This document shows, piece by piece, positions 15,840 through 24,189 of a DNA stretch of 29,883 nucleotides. Below the pieces are notes generated by a model that worked only from the letters and a program-made list of their open reading frames with translations, searched no databases and was not told the DNA's origin. The DNA comes from Mageeibacillus sp. UBA4314 (GTDB lineage Bacteria; Bacillota; Clostridia; Saccharofermentanales; Saccharofermentanaceae), in NCBI GenBank assembly GCA_002394605.1, contig DGUI01000054.1, forward strand, positions 1 through 29,883, read 5' to 3'. A program made the position numbers and the translations under genes. Every line of letters starts with the position of its first letter. The first letter of the stretch is position 1.

Positions 15840-17046
15840 CTGGAAGCAGAGATTTCATCCGGAACCGGATGAAGGCTGGCTCAATGATCCTAACGGATTG
15901 TGTTTTTACAAGGGTCTGTATCATGTGTTTTTCCAATACAGCCCCTCTGACTGTTTTGGCGGCGGTGAGCGCGGGTGGGGGCATTTCGCGGGTGAGAGCC
16001 TATTTGATCTCAGGTTCTGCGGAATGCCCGTAAGGCCTGACAGCGAACAGGACAGGGATGGCTGCTGGTCCGGAAGCGCAGTAGTCTTCAATGATACCCT
16101 TTACGTGTTCTATACCGGAAATGTTGATGATAACGGCATAAGGTCGTCCAACCAGATACTGACAACTTCCAATGACGGTTTTGTGTTTGGCGCTAAGAAG
16201 ACAATTCTTAGTGCTCCTGATTATCCTTCGGACATAACATTTGATGTCAGGGATCCCAAGGTCTGGTATGACGGGACCTGGCATATGGTGTTAGGAGCAA
16301 GGGATAAGGATGATCACGGCAAGGTCCTGTATTATGAGGCAGATGATCCGTATGAATGGCACTTTGTCAGGGCGTATTACAGACCCGGATACGGCTATAT
16401 GTGGGAGTGTCCTGACATGATCAGCATCGGCGGACATAAGTTCCTCATGACCTGTCCCCAGGGACTTGCCCATGAGAGATACAGATTCCAAAATGTATAC
16501 AGCTGCGGATACTTCCGCCTTTTGGGTGAAGAACCCGGCGATCTTGAAGAGCTTGACTACGGTTTTGATCTTTATGCTCCGCAGACATTTACTTCTCCGG
16601 AAGGTGATGTGATACTTATCGGATGGATGGGAATGAGCGACAATCCCTTTGACAATCCGACGACCGGGTTCGGCCGCCAGAATTGTCTTACGATCCCCAG
16701 AAGGCTGTCAGTCGATGAAGACGGGTACATCCTTCAGGAACCATTTACCGAAGAAGAGAACGTCATTGAGTTTACTGACATATCAGACAGTTTTACGATA
16801 TTGATCTCTGATGCAAGGCTATCATTCTCGGAGGGAGAGTTCATCCTCGACCTGACGCGAAATGACATCGGCAAGGGAAGGGACATCAGAAGGGCAAAGG
16901 TTGATAAAGTCTTATCCCTCAAGATCGTGTGCGACAGTTCATCGCTGGAGATATTCATCAATGACGGGCGCATTGTCATGACTTCAAGGTTTTATCCTGA
17001 CAGCAGTAATGTTAATATAAGTTGTAACGGGATCAGACGGAGGTGA
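15820..17046 (+). CDS. GH32 beta-fructosidase (sucrose-6-phosphate hydrolase/invertase-like)
   Basis: This is a 408-residue glycoside hydrolase family 32 enzyme that releases fructose from sucrose, sucrose-6-phosphate or fructans. The catalytic triad is visible: nucleophile Asp23 in WLNDPNG, stabiliser Asp145 in VRDP and acid/base Glu196 in WECPD. There is no signal peptide, so it acts in the cytoplasm. It is shorter than the usual ~480-500 residues, and the C-terminal beta-sandwich is compact (LSLKIVCDSSSLEIFINDG is present). The ATG at 15820, inside the end of the regulator gene, gives an N-terminus matching the family; an ATG at 15751 would add an unrelated extension. The fructokinase follows 6 nt later. 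A sugar transporter is not in the window. Confidence 0.92.
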   Translation: MISATDNWKQRFHPEPDEGWLNDPNGLCFYKGLYHVFFQYSPSDCFGGGERGWGHFAGESLFDLRFCGMPVRPDSEQDRDGCWSGSAVVFNDTLYVFYTGNVDDNGIRSSNQILTTSNDGFVFGAKKTILSAPDYPSDITFDVRDPKVWYDGTWHMVLGARDKDDHGKVLYYEADDPYEWHFVRAYYRPGYGYMWECPDMISIGGHKFLMTCPQGLAHERYRFQNVYSCGYFRLLGEEPGDLEELDYGFDLYAPQTFTSPEGDVILIGWMGMSDNPFDNPTTGFGRQNCLTIPRRLSVDEDGYILQEPFTEEENVIEFTDISDSFTILISDARLSFSEGEFILDLTRNDIGKGRDIRRAKVDKVLSLKIVCDSSSLEIFINDGRIVMTSRFYPDSSNVNISCNGIRRR

Positions 17047-17052
17047 ACAAAA

Positions 17053-18015
17053 ATGACCGGTGACAGGCTCGTTGCCATAGGAGAAGCTCTCATAGACTTT
17101 ATTCCTTCTGTGAAGGGGGTTGAATTTGATGAGGTCGATTCATTCCTTCCTGCTACGGGAGGCGCTCCCGCTAATGTTGCCGGCGCATATGCCGCCTTGG
17201 GCGGAAGATCCGTCCTGCTCACAAAGCTCGGCAATGATCCGTTTGGAAACAAGATAATAAAAGAACTCGGGAATGCGGGCATTGATACTTCATATATCCT
17301 ACAGACTGACGAGGCGAATACTGCTCTTGCATTTGTCAGCCTTGCACCTGACGGCAACAGGACTTTCTCTTTTTACAGGAATCCGTCAGCGGATATGCTC
17401 TACAGGGGGAGCGAAGTGCCTGCTGAAGCTTTCGAGGAGATTTTTGCACTTCATTTCTGCAGTGTGTCTCTTGGGGATTTCCCGATGAAGGAAGCGCACC
17501 TTAAGGCCATAGAGTATGCAAAGGCATCCGGCGCCCTGATCAGTTTTGACCCGAACCTGAGGTTCATGCTCTGGGATGATCACGATAAGCTCAGGGAGAC
17601 TGTTGATGATTTCCTGCAGTATTCTGATATCGTTAAGATATCAGACGATGAGCTCCTGTTCATAACGGGCAAGGATAATATCACGGATGCCCTTCCTTAT
17701 CTGTGGAATAAGGGCGTCAGGCTCGTACTGTTCACCAGGGGCTCTGACGGAATGAGCGCTTATACCGGAAAGGCTGAAGCATCCGTAGAGGCTCCTGAGG
17801 CTGAAGCTGTCGATACGACTGGAGCAGGCGACGCTTCGATAGGATCGTTCCTCTGGAAGCTTAACAGTATGGGATATGGGGCAGGTAACATCGAAGACAT
17901 AACCTCTCCGGATCTTAAGAGGATCCTTGGATTCTCTGCGGCATTCTGCGCCGAGAGCATAAAGCACAAGGGAGCTATCCCTTCATATCCTGATCATGTG
18001 GATGGAGATTACTGA
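17053..18015 (+). CDS. PfkB-family fructokinase
   Basis: This 320-residue ribokinase/PfkB-type sugar kinase probably phosphorylates fructose released by the upstream GH32 enzyme. The N-terminal signature GGAPANVA and the C-terminal signature DTTGAGD with catalytic Asp260 are both present; the residues after it are ASIG rather than the usual AFxG. A Shine-Dalgarno (cggaggtg) lies at the end of the GH32 gene. The context supports fructokinase over other PfkB sugar kinases. The stop TGA is one base before the next start codon. Confidence 0.9.
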   Translation: MTGDRLVAIGEALIDFIPSVKGVEFDEVDSFLPATGGAPANVAGAYAALGGRSVLLTKLGNDPFGNKIIKELGNAGIDTSYILQTDEANTALAFVSLAPDGNRTFSFYRNPSADMLYRGSEVPAEAFEEIFALHFCSVSLGDFPMKEAHLKAIEYAKASGALISFDPNLRFMLWDDHDKLRETVDDFLQYSDIVKISDDELLFITGKDNITDALPYLWNKGVRLVLFTRGSDGMSAYTGKAEASVEAPEAEAVDTTGAGDASIGSFLWKLNSMGYGAGNIEDITSPDLKRILGFSAAFCAESIKHKGAIPSYPDHVDGDY

Positions 18016-18016
18016 G

Positions 18017-18562
18017 ATGAAGGATTACAACAGAACGGCGAGAACAAAGTTCAATGTCAAGGCGATGACTTTTATGATCGTCCTGACCATACTTTTTTCC
18101 ATAATGTTCGTTTTTGGCCTCTACTGCACGTTAACGCAGACTGTTCCCTCCGGAAGCTTCCTGTCAGAAGGATTCATGAAGGGGTTCATCAGGTATTGTA
18201 CCCAGAGGGGGATCACAAATGCCATGTTCTGTGCAGCTACGTTCACATTCTACTTCAGGGTGCATAACATCGATGATCTCTTCACGCAGAGCGGATCTTA
18301 CGAGATGAGATGGCTGGGTATGACTTATATAGGCATATGGGCGCTTAATATCGTTGCCAGGTTCTTTGTCGACGGATTGATGTTCCCACCGCATCTTTTT
18401 GTATTCCTCGGGGTGGTCTGCATCATCCTCTTTGCCATGATCAAGGCACTGTCGAGCAGGGTGGACATGTATCTCAATACTGACGGCGGACACAGAAGGA
18501 TAGGTGACATGACACCCTTCCAGTTCATTGAATTCATTGCGAGCCTGTTCAAAAAGGGCTGA
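18017..18562 (+). CDS. Small integral membrane protein, function unknown
   Basis: This 181-residue protein has about four membrane segments (around residues 20-40, 65-80, 100-120 and 125-145) and a short charged C-terminal tail (IGDMTPFQFIEF). I do not recognise it. The ATG at 18017 has a ggag motif about 9 nt upstream and starts one base after the fructokinase stop, so it is probably the last gene of the kinase-GH32-fructokinase transcript. An upstream in-frame ATG at 17996 would overlap the fructokinase by 20 nt and is less likely. The stop TGA abuts the stop of the convergent gene on the other strand. Confidence 0.75.
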   Translation: MKDYNRTARTKFNVKAMTFMIVLTILFSIMFVFGLYCTLTQTVPSGSFLSEGFMKGFIRYCTQRGITNAMFCAATFTFYFRVHNIDDLFTQSGSYEMRWLGMTYIGIWALNIVARFFVDGLMFPPHLFVFLGVVCIILFAMIKALSSRVDMYLNTDGGHRRIGDMTPFQFIEFIASLFKKG

Positions 18563-19024
18563 TCAGTATTCGTCTTCTTTTATGAAGAATCCGATGATCG
18601 AAGTGATTAGGAGCAATCCCGCAGCACCGATAGCCAGGTAATAGCCAAAAGGATGCACGTTGTTGACACTCTCTATGTCGCTCATCTTCATGAAGATGGA
18701 GAAAGGACTGTCACTTGCTGCGATCTCATGCAGATAATCACCCTGCTGCAGATAATAGAATAAGATGATGAAATGAAGCCCTGACAGGAGTATCCCCAGG
18801 ACGGATGCGGCCTTATACTTGCCCCATATCAGAACGAAGGCAACGACGATCGGGAAGACGATGTGCATGATCCCAATCCGCGAATCAAGGATCGCATAAT
18901 ATTGTGACTTTGTTATGCCGGTAGTGGACACGGCGTCGATCTGGTTGCACGGAATAAAGACTGACACTAATGCCAATCCGAGGATACCTATGAAAATCTT
19001 GTCGAAAACTTCCCTTTTGCCCAT
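18563..19024 (-). CDS. Small four-helix membrane protein, function unknown
   Basis: This 153-residue hydrophobic protein has about four membrane segments and an acidic C-terminal end (FFIKEDEY). I do not recognise a family. The start is the ATG at 19024-19022: its promoter (TTGCGA, 16 bp, TATAAT) ends six bases upstream, so longer frames starting at 19069 would begin upstream of the transcript. The mRNA is predicted to be leaderless or nearly so, with no Shine-Dalgarno. It is convergent with the membrane protein at 18017 (stop codons abut as TGATCA) and divergent from the phosphoesterase operon, with which it shares a palindromic -10. Confidence 0.75.
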   Translation of the reverse strand: MGKREVFDKIFIGILGLALVSVFIPCNQIDAVSTTGITKSQYYAILDSRIGIMHIVFPIVVAFVLIWGKYKAASVLGILLSGLHFIILFYYLQQGDYLHEIAASDSPFSIFMKMSDIESVNNVHPFGYYLAIGAAGLLLITSIIGFFIKEDEY

Positions 19025-19030
19025 ACAGTC

Positions 19031-19058
19031 ATTATAATATAGGAAAACTTTTTCGCAA
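19031..19058 (-). promoter_or_regulatory. Promoter of the minus-strand membrane protein
   Basis: On the minus strand: TTGCGA (19058-19053), a 16-bp spacer, TATAAT (19036-19031), then six bases to the ATG. The -10 belongs to the palindrome attataat (19031-19038), which also offers TATAAT on the plus strand. Confidence 0.7.
19033..19038 (+). promoter_or_regulatory. Possible -10 for the phosphoesterase-lipase operon
   Basis: Plus-strand TATAAT within the same palindrome. The -35 region at 17 bp is weak (ttccct). The predicted start is ~19045, with the Shine-Dalgarno aagga at 19057-19061 and the ATG at 19069. Confidence 0.5.
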
Positions 19059-19068
19059 GGAATATTCA

Positions 19069-19614
19069 ATGATCTATATAACGTCAGACCTGCATTTCGG
19101 GCATGACAAGCCCTTTATTTATGGAGACAGAGGGTTTGAGAACATAGAAGAGCACGACCGTGCATTAATCGATAACTGGAACAGTATAGTATCAGATGAA
19201 GATACCGTATATGTGCTTGGGGATATTATGCTCAAGGACAATGACAACGGGATCAGGTGCTGGAACATGCTTAAAGGCAGCAAGATGATAGTTATAGGCA
19301 ACCATGATTCCGACACCCGTATCGGTCTTCTTGGAAGATGTGATAATACGATGATCCTGGGATATGCTTATCTTCTCAAACATGCCGGCAGGAACCTGTT
19401 CCTGTGCCATTATCCTGCGATCACGAAGAACTTTGATGATGACAGGCAGAGCGGCAAACGTGTCTACTGCGTCTGCGGGCATGTCCATACCGGGGACAGG
19501 TTCTGTGACATGGATAAGGGAACAATATACCATGTCGAACCAGAATGCCATGGTAATATGCCTGTATCTATCGACGAAGTGATCAGGGATATTGAAGAGT
19601 ACGGTGGCAGATAA
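19069..19614 (+). CDS. Calcineurin-like metallophosphoesterase
   Basis: This 181-residue cytoplasmic phosphoesterase has all five family motifs: Asp7-x-His9 (SDLH), Gly-Asp52 (LGD), GNHD at 77-80, His114 (CHYP) and GHVH at 137-140. The small size and the arrangement resemble YfcE/MJ0936-like and phage-type phosphoesterases; the substrate is not predictable. Its stop TAA overlaps the start of the lipase-like gene by one base, so translation is probably coupled. Confidence 0.88.
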   Translation: MIYITSDLHFGHDKPFIYGDRGFENIEEHDRALIDNWNSIVSDEDTVYVLGDIMLKDNDNGIRCWNMLKGSKMIVIGNHDSDTRIGLLGRCDNTMILGYAYLLKHAGRNLFLCHYPAITKNFDDDRQSGKRVYCVCGHVHTGDRFCDMDKGTIYHVEPECHGNMPVSIDEVIRDIEEYGGR

Positions 19615-20939
19615 TGGTAATCGCAGCGATCGTTTTTATTCTGGTATCCAATCTTGCAGTTATCCTGCAGGTGTCTGGCATAGGCGGATCATGGATGATC
19701 TGGATGACTGCGACAACGCTTTTTATCCTCTGCAATATCTTCCCGTCTTTTAAGCAGTTCCCTGTAACAAGACTTAAGAACCTTCAAAGAGGCGTGGCGC
19801 TGCTGATAGAGTTCCTCATCACCTGCGTCGTTGATGTTGCAGTCCTTGTTGTATCACTTGTGTTCAGGGACAGTGAATTCTGTACACTTAGCACGGCCAC
19901 GATCGTTGCTAATTCAGTCATCGCGTTCCTGGCGGGCGTCGTCATCTTCTGGAACGGCATAATAAGGGTGTATGTCACTTCAGCCCAGTTAGGCGTCAAG
20001 TGGCGCGTGATAGGCATCCTGTGCGGCATGATCCCCATAGCACACCTTATCGTTCTTGGGATCATCATAAAGATCTCATACAGGGAATATACGGAAGAGA
20101 CGGCAAGGTTTGTCCTTAACGTATCGAGAGCTGATGACCAGGTCTGCAAGACACGTTATCCGATCCTTATGGTTCACGGAGTCTTCTTCAGGGATATCAA
20201 GTACTTCAAGTATTGGGGAAGGATTCCCAAGGATCTCGAGAAGAACGGCGCGACTCTGTTCTACGGCCAGCAGGAATCTGCAAGGTCAGTAGAGGAGTGC
20301 GGAAGACAGCTTGCCCAGAGGATCAGGCAGATAGTCGAAGGCACGGGATGCGGCAAGGTGAACATCATCGCGCACAGCAAGGGCGGGCTTGATTCGAGAG
20401 CCGCCATAACGCTGCACAAAATGGCTCCGTATGTAGCATCTCTCACGACTGTAAACACCCCGCACAGAGGGTGTCTGTTTGCGGATTATCTACTTGGCAA
20501 GGCTCCCGAGAAGCTCAAGAGGTCTGTTGCGGCGAGCTACAACGCCGCGATGATCAGGACAGGAGAGAAGGACTCTGATTTCCTGTCTGCCGTCTACAGC
20601 CTGACAAATGAGGAATGTGAGAAGTTCAACGAGTCATGTCCTGATGCTCCGGGCGTATATTACCAGAGCATCGGATCGAAGTCCGTAAATGCAGTCGGGG
20701 GGAGGTTCCCTCTTAATCTCTCCTACATCTTCGTCAAGAAGTTTGACGGGCCGAATGACGGACTTGTAGCGCTGTCTTCGATGCAGTGGGGAGAGAACTT
20801 TATAGTGGTGGAACCGCGCAAGAAGCGGGGGATCACGCACGGAGACATAATCGATCTCAACCGCGAAAACATCGACGGATTTGATGTGCGCGAGACTTAT
20901 GTCCAGATAGTAAAAGGTCTTAAGGACCGTGGTTTATAA
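19614..20939 (+). CDS. Membrane-anchored lipase-like alpha/beta hydrolase
   Basis: This is a 441-residue protein. Residues 1-~165 form four or five membrane segments. The C-terminal half is a lipase-type alpha/beta hydrolase: PILMVHGVF near 185-193, nucleophile Ser255 in AHSKGGLDSR, Asp382 in NDGLVALSS and His409 in THGDIID, matching triacylglycerol lipase/esterase (LipA, EstA-like) order. The family acts on acylglycerols or other esters; the side of the membrane and the substrate are unknown. It overlaps the phosphoesterase by one base and is followed after 12 nt by an acyl-ACP thioesterase, which points to acyl-chain metabolism. Confidence 0.85.
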   Translation: MVIAAIVFILVSNLAVILQVSGIGGSWMIWMTATTLFILCNIFPSFKQFPVTRLKNLQRGVALLIEFLITCVVDVAVLVVSLVFRDSEFCTLSTATIVANSVIAFLAGVVIFWNGIIRVYVTSAQLGVKWRVIGILCGMIPIAHLIVLGIIIKISYREYTEETARFVLNVSRADDQVCKTRYPILMVHGVFFRDIKYFKYWGRIPKDLEKNGATLFYGQQESARSVEECGRQLAQRIRQIVEGTGCGKVNIIAHSKGGLDSRAAITLHKMAPYVASLTTVNTPHRGCLFADYLLGKAPEKLKRSVAASYNAAMIRTGEKDSDFLSAVYSLTNEECEKFNESCPDAPGVYYQSIGSKSVNAVGGRFPLNLSYIFVKKFDGPNDGLVALSSMQWGENFIVVEPRKKRGITHGDIIDLNRENIDGFDVRETYVQIVKGLKDRGL

Positions 20940-20951
20940 CGGAGGAGAAAG

Positions 20952-21692
20952 ATGCTGGCAAAGCAGAAGTTTTTCGTAGGGTTACAGGATGTCGGGGAAG
21001 GCAACAGGATCAGTAACAAGGCGCTGATCGAGGCGCTGTCCAATGCGGCGAACGTTCATGGGCTGATGGTCGGACAGAGCACGGGGGAGAAAGACATCTC
21101 CCACCTGTCCTGGGTAGTGCTGAACTGGAAGCTCAAGGTCACGGACAGGCCCGGTGCATGTGAGATCATCGAAGTTGCAACGTGGGGACGCTCATATAAG
21201 GGCCTGGTAGCCGGAAGAGATTATGAGATAACGGACAGCAAAGGCAAAGTGATCGGAAAGGCGACATCCGAATGGGTGGCCATAAATCCGGATACGGGCC
21301 GTCCGATAAAGCTTAAGCCCGAGCAGATAGAAGGGTATCAGATGGAGGAAGGAAGGGTCAATTTCCCGGACTTTAGGTTCAGCAAGCAGGTTCCGGAGAT
21401 GACTGTGCTCAATAGGATCGAGTTCAAGGTGATAAAGTCAATGATCGACATGAACGGTCATGTTCACAATGCATCATATATCGATCTTGCTGAGGAAGTG
21501 CTCCCTGAAGGGATAGACAAGCTCCTCTTCAATGATATCGAGGTCTGCTACAGGAAAGAGATAAAGCCGGGTGAGACGGTGATAATCGAATATTCAAAAA
21601 ATCTTGAAGACTATTATGTTATCATTAAAGACAGAACAGACGGATCAGTCCATTCTGTCATTATCATGAAGGAGCCGGAGGCAAACAGATGA
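20952..21692 (+). CDS. Acyl-ACP thioesterase (FatA/FatB-like)
   Basis: This 246-residue double hot-dog thioesterase of the bacterial acyl-ACP type releases free fatty acid from acyl-ACP. Two halves are seen: an N-terminal hot-dog domain with the substrate-side strands (LSWVVLNWKLKV) and a C-terminal one with the signature Asp166-x-Asn168-x-His170 (DMNGHVHNASY). The Shine-Dalgarno cggaggag is right after the lipase stop. The stop codon overlaps the acyl-CoA synthetase start as ATGA. The context suggests that the released fatty acid is passed to the next enzyme. Confidence 0.9.
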   Translation: MLAKQKFFVGLQDVGEGNRISNKALIEALSNAANVHGLMVGQSTGEKDISHLSWVVLNWKLKVTDRPGACEIIEVATWGRSYKGLVAGRDYEITDSKGKVIGKATSEWVAINPDTGRPIKLKPEQIEGYQMEEGRVNFPDFRFSKQVPEMTVLNRIEFKVIKSMIDMNGHVHNASYIDLAEEVLPEGIDKLLFNDIEVCYRKEIKPGETVIIEYSKNLEDYYVIIKDRTDGSVHSVIIMKEPEANR

Positions 21693-23389
21693 AGAATATA
21701 CCGCTCTATGAAGTAACACATATGAAAGACTTGAGAGAGATGCTCAAGAGACGTGTTAATGAATTTCCCGAGAACCCCGTATTCCTGCATAAGGAAGTGA
21801 AGGGCGGACCCTATGTGGCAGTATCTACGGAGAAGTATGATCACGACGTGGATTCACTCGGTACTGCGCTCATGACAATGGTTCCCAAGGGTTCACGCGT
21901 TGCTATCGTATCCGAGACAAGGTACGAGTGGTATGTATCATATCTGGGCACAACAAACGGCGTAGGCTGTGTAGTCCCCATCGATAAGGAACTGCATGAG
22001 GAGGAGATCCAGAACTGTCTTGACAGGGCTGAAGTCGATGTCCTGATCTTCTCGAAGACTAAGCTTAATGTCATCAATGCGATCTACGGAAGTCTCCCCA
22101 AGCTCAAGTATTATGTCTGCATGGATAAGCTGGACGATGAGAGATTCCTTTTCTTCGGAGATCTTCTTGAGAAGGGATCCAAGCTCATGGAAGAGGGCAA
22201 CCGTGATTATCTGGATACGCCCATCGATCCCGATGAGATGACGATCCTCCTGTTCACATCCGGTACAACGGCAAAGTCCAAGGCAGTTATGCTCTGCCAG
22301 AGGAATATCTGCAAGAACCTCGAAGCCATGTATTCGATGGTATATATCTACAAGGATGACGTATTCTTCTCAGTATTGCCGCTGCATCACACTTATGAGT
22401 GCACATGCGGATTCCTGGGACAGATCTACAGAGGATCCACGAATGCCATCTGCGAAGGCCTTAAGTACATAACCTCCAACATCAAGGAGGCTAAGCCCAC
22501 ATGTGTTCTCATGGTCCCCGTAATGCTCGAAATGTTTTACAAGGCGATCATGAAGAAGGTCAATGAGGATCCCAAGAAGGCAAAGAAGCTCAAGACGGGC
22601 ATCAAGCTGTCGAGATTCCTCATGAAGCTCCATATCGATGTCCGCAAGAAGCTGTTCAAGGACATCCACGAGGTCTTCGGGGGAAGGATGAGACTCATCA
22701 TCCTGGGCGGTGCACCGGTCAACCCTGATATGCTCCAGTTCTTCCAGGATATCGGATTCCTCTGCATCCAGGGATACGGCCTTACTGAGTGTGCTCCGAT
22801 CCTGGCTCTTAACAGGGATGTCGATTTTAAGAATAATGCTGCGGGACTCCCTCTGCCGGGATGTGAAGTCAAGGTCCTTAACCCCGATGAGGATGGTATC
22901 GGTGAGTTCATCGGCAAGGGTGACAACGTGTTCCTCGGCTACTACAAGGATCCCGAGGCTACTGCGGCAGCTCTTGATGCTGACGGATACTACCATACCG
23001 GAGACCTTGGATATATCGACAAGGACGGATTCTGTATCATTACCGGACGCAAGAAGAATGTCATCATCGCCAAGAACGGCAAGAACGTTTTCCCGGAGGA
23101 GATCGAGTATCTCCTGTCCCAGTCACCTTATGTTGCAGAGAGTGTCGTATCCGGCGTTCATAATGAGGCAAAGGATGACGTAGTCATCACTGCTACCATC
23201 TTCCCGAACTTTGAAGAAGTCGGCAAGAAGCTCGGTGAGGACGCACCAGATGATAAGGTGGAAGCGCTCCTCAAGGAGATCTCTGAAGAAGTAAATGAGA
23301 AGCTTCCTAACTACAAGAGGATCAAGAAGGTCGTTCTGCGTAAGGAAGAGTTCGAGAAGAATACTTCGAAGAAGATCAAGAGATATTGA
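21689..23389 (+). CDS. Long-chain fatty acid-CoA ligase (AMP-forming)
   Basis: This 566-residue ANL-superfamily enzyme makes acyl-AMP and then acyl-CoA (or another acyl thioester). Motifs: P-loop TSGTTAKSKA near 191-200, GYGLTECAP near 361, YHTGDLGYID and TGRKKNVI near the C-terminal hinge, and the catalytic Lys region KNTSKKIKRY at the extreme C-terminus. It overlaps the thioesterase by four bases. With the lipase-like hydrolase and thioesterase it could recycle acyl chains. No terminator is apparent downstream. Confidence 0.9.
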   Translation: MKNIPLYEVTHMKDLREMLKRRVNEFPENPVFLHKEVKGGPYVAVSTEKYDHDVDSLGTALMTMVPKGSRVAIVSETRYEWYVSYLGTTNGVGCVVPIDKELHEEEIQNCLDRAEVDVLIFSKTKLNVINAIYGSLPKLKYYVCMDKLDDERFLFFGDLLEKGSKLMEEGNRDYLDTPIDPDEMTILLFTSGTTAKSKAVMLCQRNICKNLEAMYSMVYIYKDDVFFSVLPLHHTYECTCGFLGQIYRGSTNAICEGLKYITSNIKEAKPTCVLMVPVMLEMFYKAIMKKVNEDPKKAKKLKTGIKLSRFLMKLHIDVRKKLFKDIHEVFGGRMRLIILGGAPVNPDMLQFFQDIGFLCIQGYGLTECAPILALNRDVDFKNNAAGLPLPGCEVKVLNPDEDGIGEFIGKGDNVFLGYYKDPEATAAALDADGYYHTGDLGYIDKDGFCIITGRKKNVIIAKNGKNVFPEEIEYLLSQSPYVAESVVSGVHNEAKDDVVITATIFPNFEEVGKKLGEDAPDDKVEALLKEISEEVNEKLPNYKRIKKVVLRKEEFEKNTSKKIKRY

Positions 23390-23463
23390 CGCTCCGGAAT
23401 AGGATCCTTCGCTATCGGGGTGGCGACTTGAGTGTGGTAGTTAGTGTCCAACGAGCATTTGAG

Positions 23464-23492
23464 TTGTTTATTGCTAATTCATCTGATATACT
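23464..23492 (+). promoter_or_regulatory. Promoter of the lipoprotein gene
   Basis: TTGTTT (23464-23469), a 17-bp spacer, TATACT (23487-23492), with TGA before the -10 as in the LRR-gene promoter. The 132-bp gap between the acyl-CoA ligase and the lipoprotein holds nothing else that I can identify. Confidence 0.65.
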
Positions 23493-23521
23493 ACTGCATA
23501 GCAATTTGCAGGGGGTATCCT

Positions 23522-24184
23522 ATGAATAGAGTTAAGAAGTTAATGGCGTCTGTCTTGATGTTTGCCATCATGGCTGCTGTTTTTGCGGGGTGTTCTTCCA
23601 AGCAGATACCTGCCGGACTGAAGGTCGGGGATGTTTTCGAGTATGGAAGCTACGGCGGATCCATCGAGTGGCAGGTGCTTGATATCCAGGACGGCAAGGC
23701 ATTTGTGATCGCTTCCAAGGCTTTGGATGCCAAGGTATATAACGAGGATTATGTTGATATCACGTGGAATCTCTGTACGCTCAGGACCTGGCTGAACAAC
23801 GACTTCATGAACAGCGCTTTCTCATCTTCAGAGAAGAGTGCGATCGTCCTGTCCAAGGTAGAGAACAAGGATAACCCGGATTACAATACACCCGGTGGTG
23901 AGGATACTGAAGATTACATCTTCCTTCTGAGCATCGATGAGGCTAAGAAGTACTTCACGACCGAGGAAGCCCGTAAGGCAACTGCTACGGAGAAGGCTGA
24001 CAAGGACGGCGTTAAGGTAAGGGGCGGTTACTGCAACTGGACGCTCCGTTCACCCGGATATACGGCGCTCTGTTCCGCAGGCGTTGGTGCTGACGGATAT
24101 GTATACACGGACGGAAGCTACATCAGTGTTGACAGCAACGGTATCCGTCCTGCAATGTGGGTTACTCTTCCCGCAGGTTCATAA
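23522..24184 (+). CDS. DUF6273-domain lipoprotein
   Basis: This 220-residue exported lipoprotein has a signal peptide at residues 1-~22 with a lipobox ending in Ala-Gly-Cys (AVFAGC), so the mature N-terminus is a lipidated Cys. The rest fits the DUF6273 family: WQVLDIQDGKAFVIASKALD, the ITWNLCTLRTWLNNDF block and the C-terminal GIRPAMWVTLP, which is common in gut clostridial surface proteins and of unknown function. The start at 23522 has a purine-rich Shine-Dalgarno (gcaggggg). The longer frame from 23444 begins upstream of the promoter and is rejected. Confidence 0.88.
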   Translation: MNRVKKLMASVLMFAIMAAVFAGCSSKQIPAGLKVGDVFEYGSYGGSIEWQVLDIQDGKAFVIASKALDAKVYNEDYVDITWNLCTLRTWLNNDFMNSAFSSSEKSAIVLSKVENKDNPDYNTPGGEDTEDYIFLLSIDEAKKYFTTEEARKATATEKADKDGVKVRGGYCNWTLRSPGYTALCSAGVGADGYVYTDGSYISVDSNGIRPAMWVTLPAGS

Positions 24185-24189
24185 GATCA

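Noticed and set aside
17996..18016. Earlier ATG for the membrane protein at 17996
   Set aside because: It would overlap the fructokinase by 20 nt and has no better ribosome binding site than the ATG at 18017.
23444..23521. Longer lipoprotein frame from 23444
   Set aside because: It begins upstream of the promoter at 23464-23492 and would spoil the lipoprotein signal peptide.
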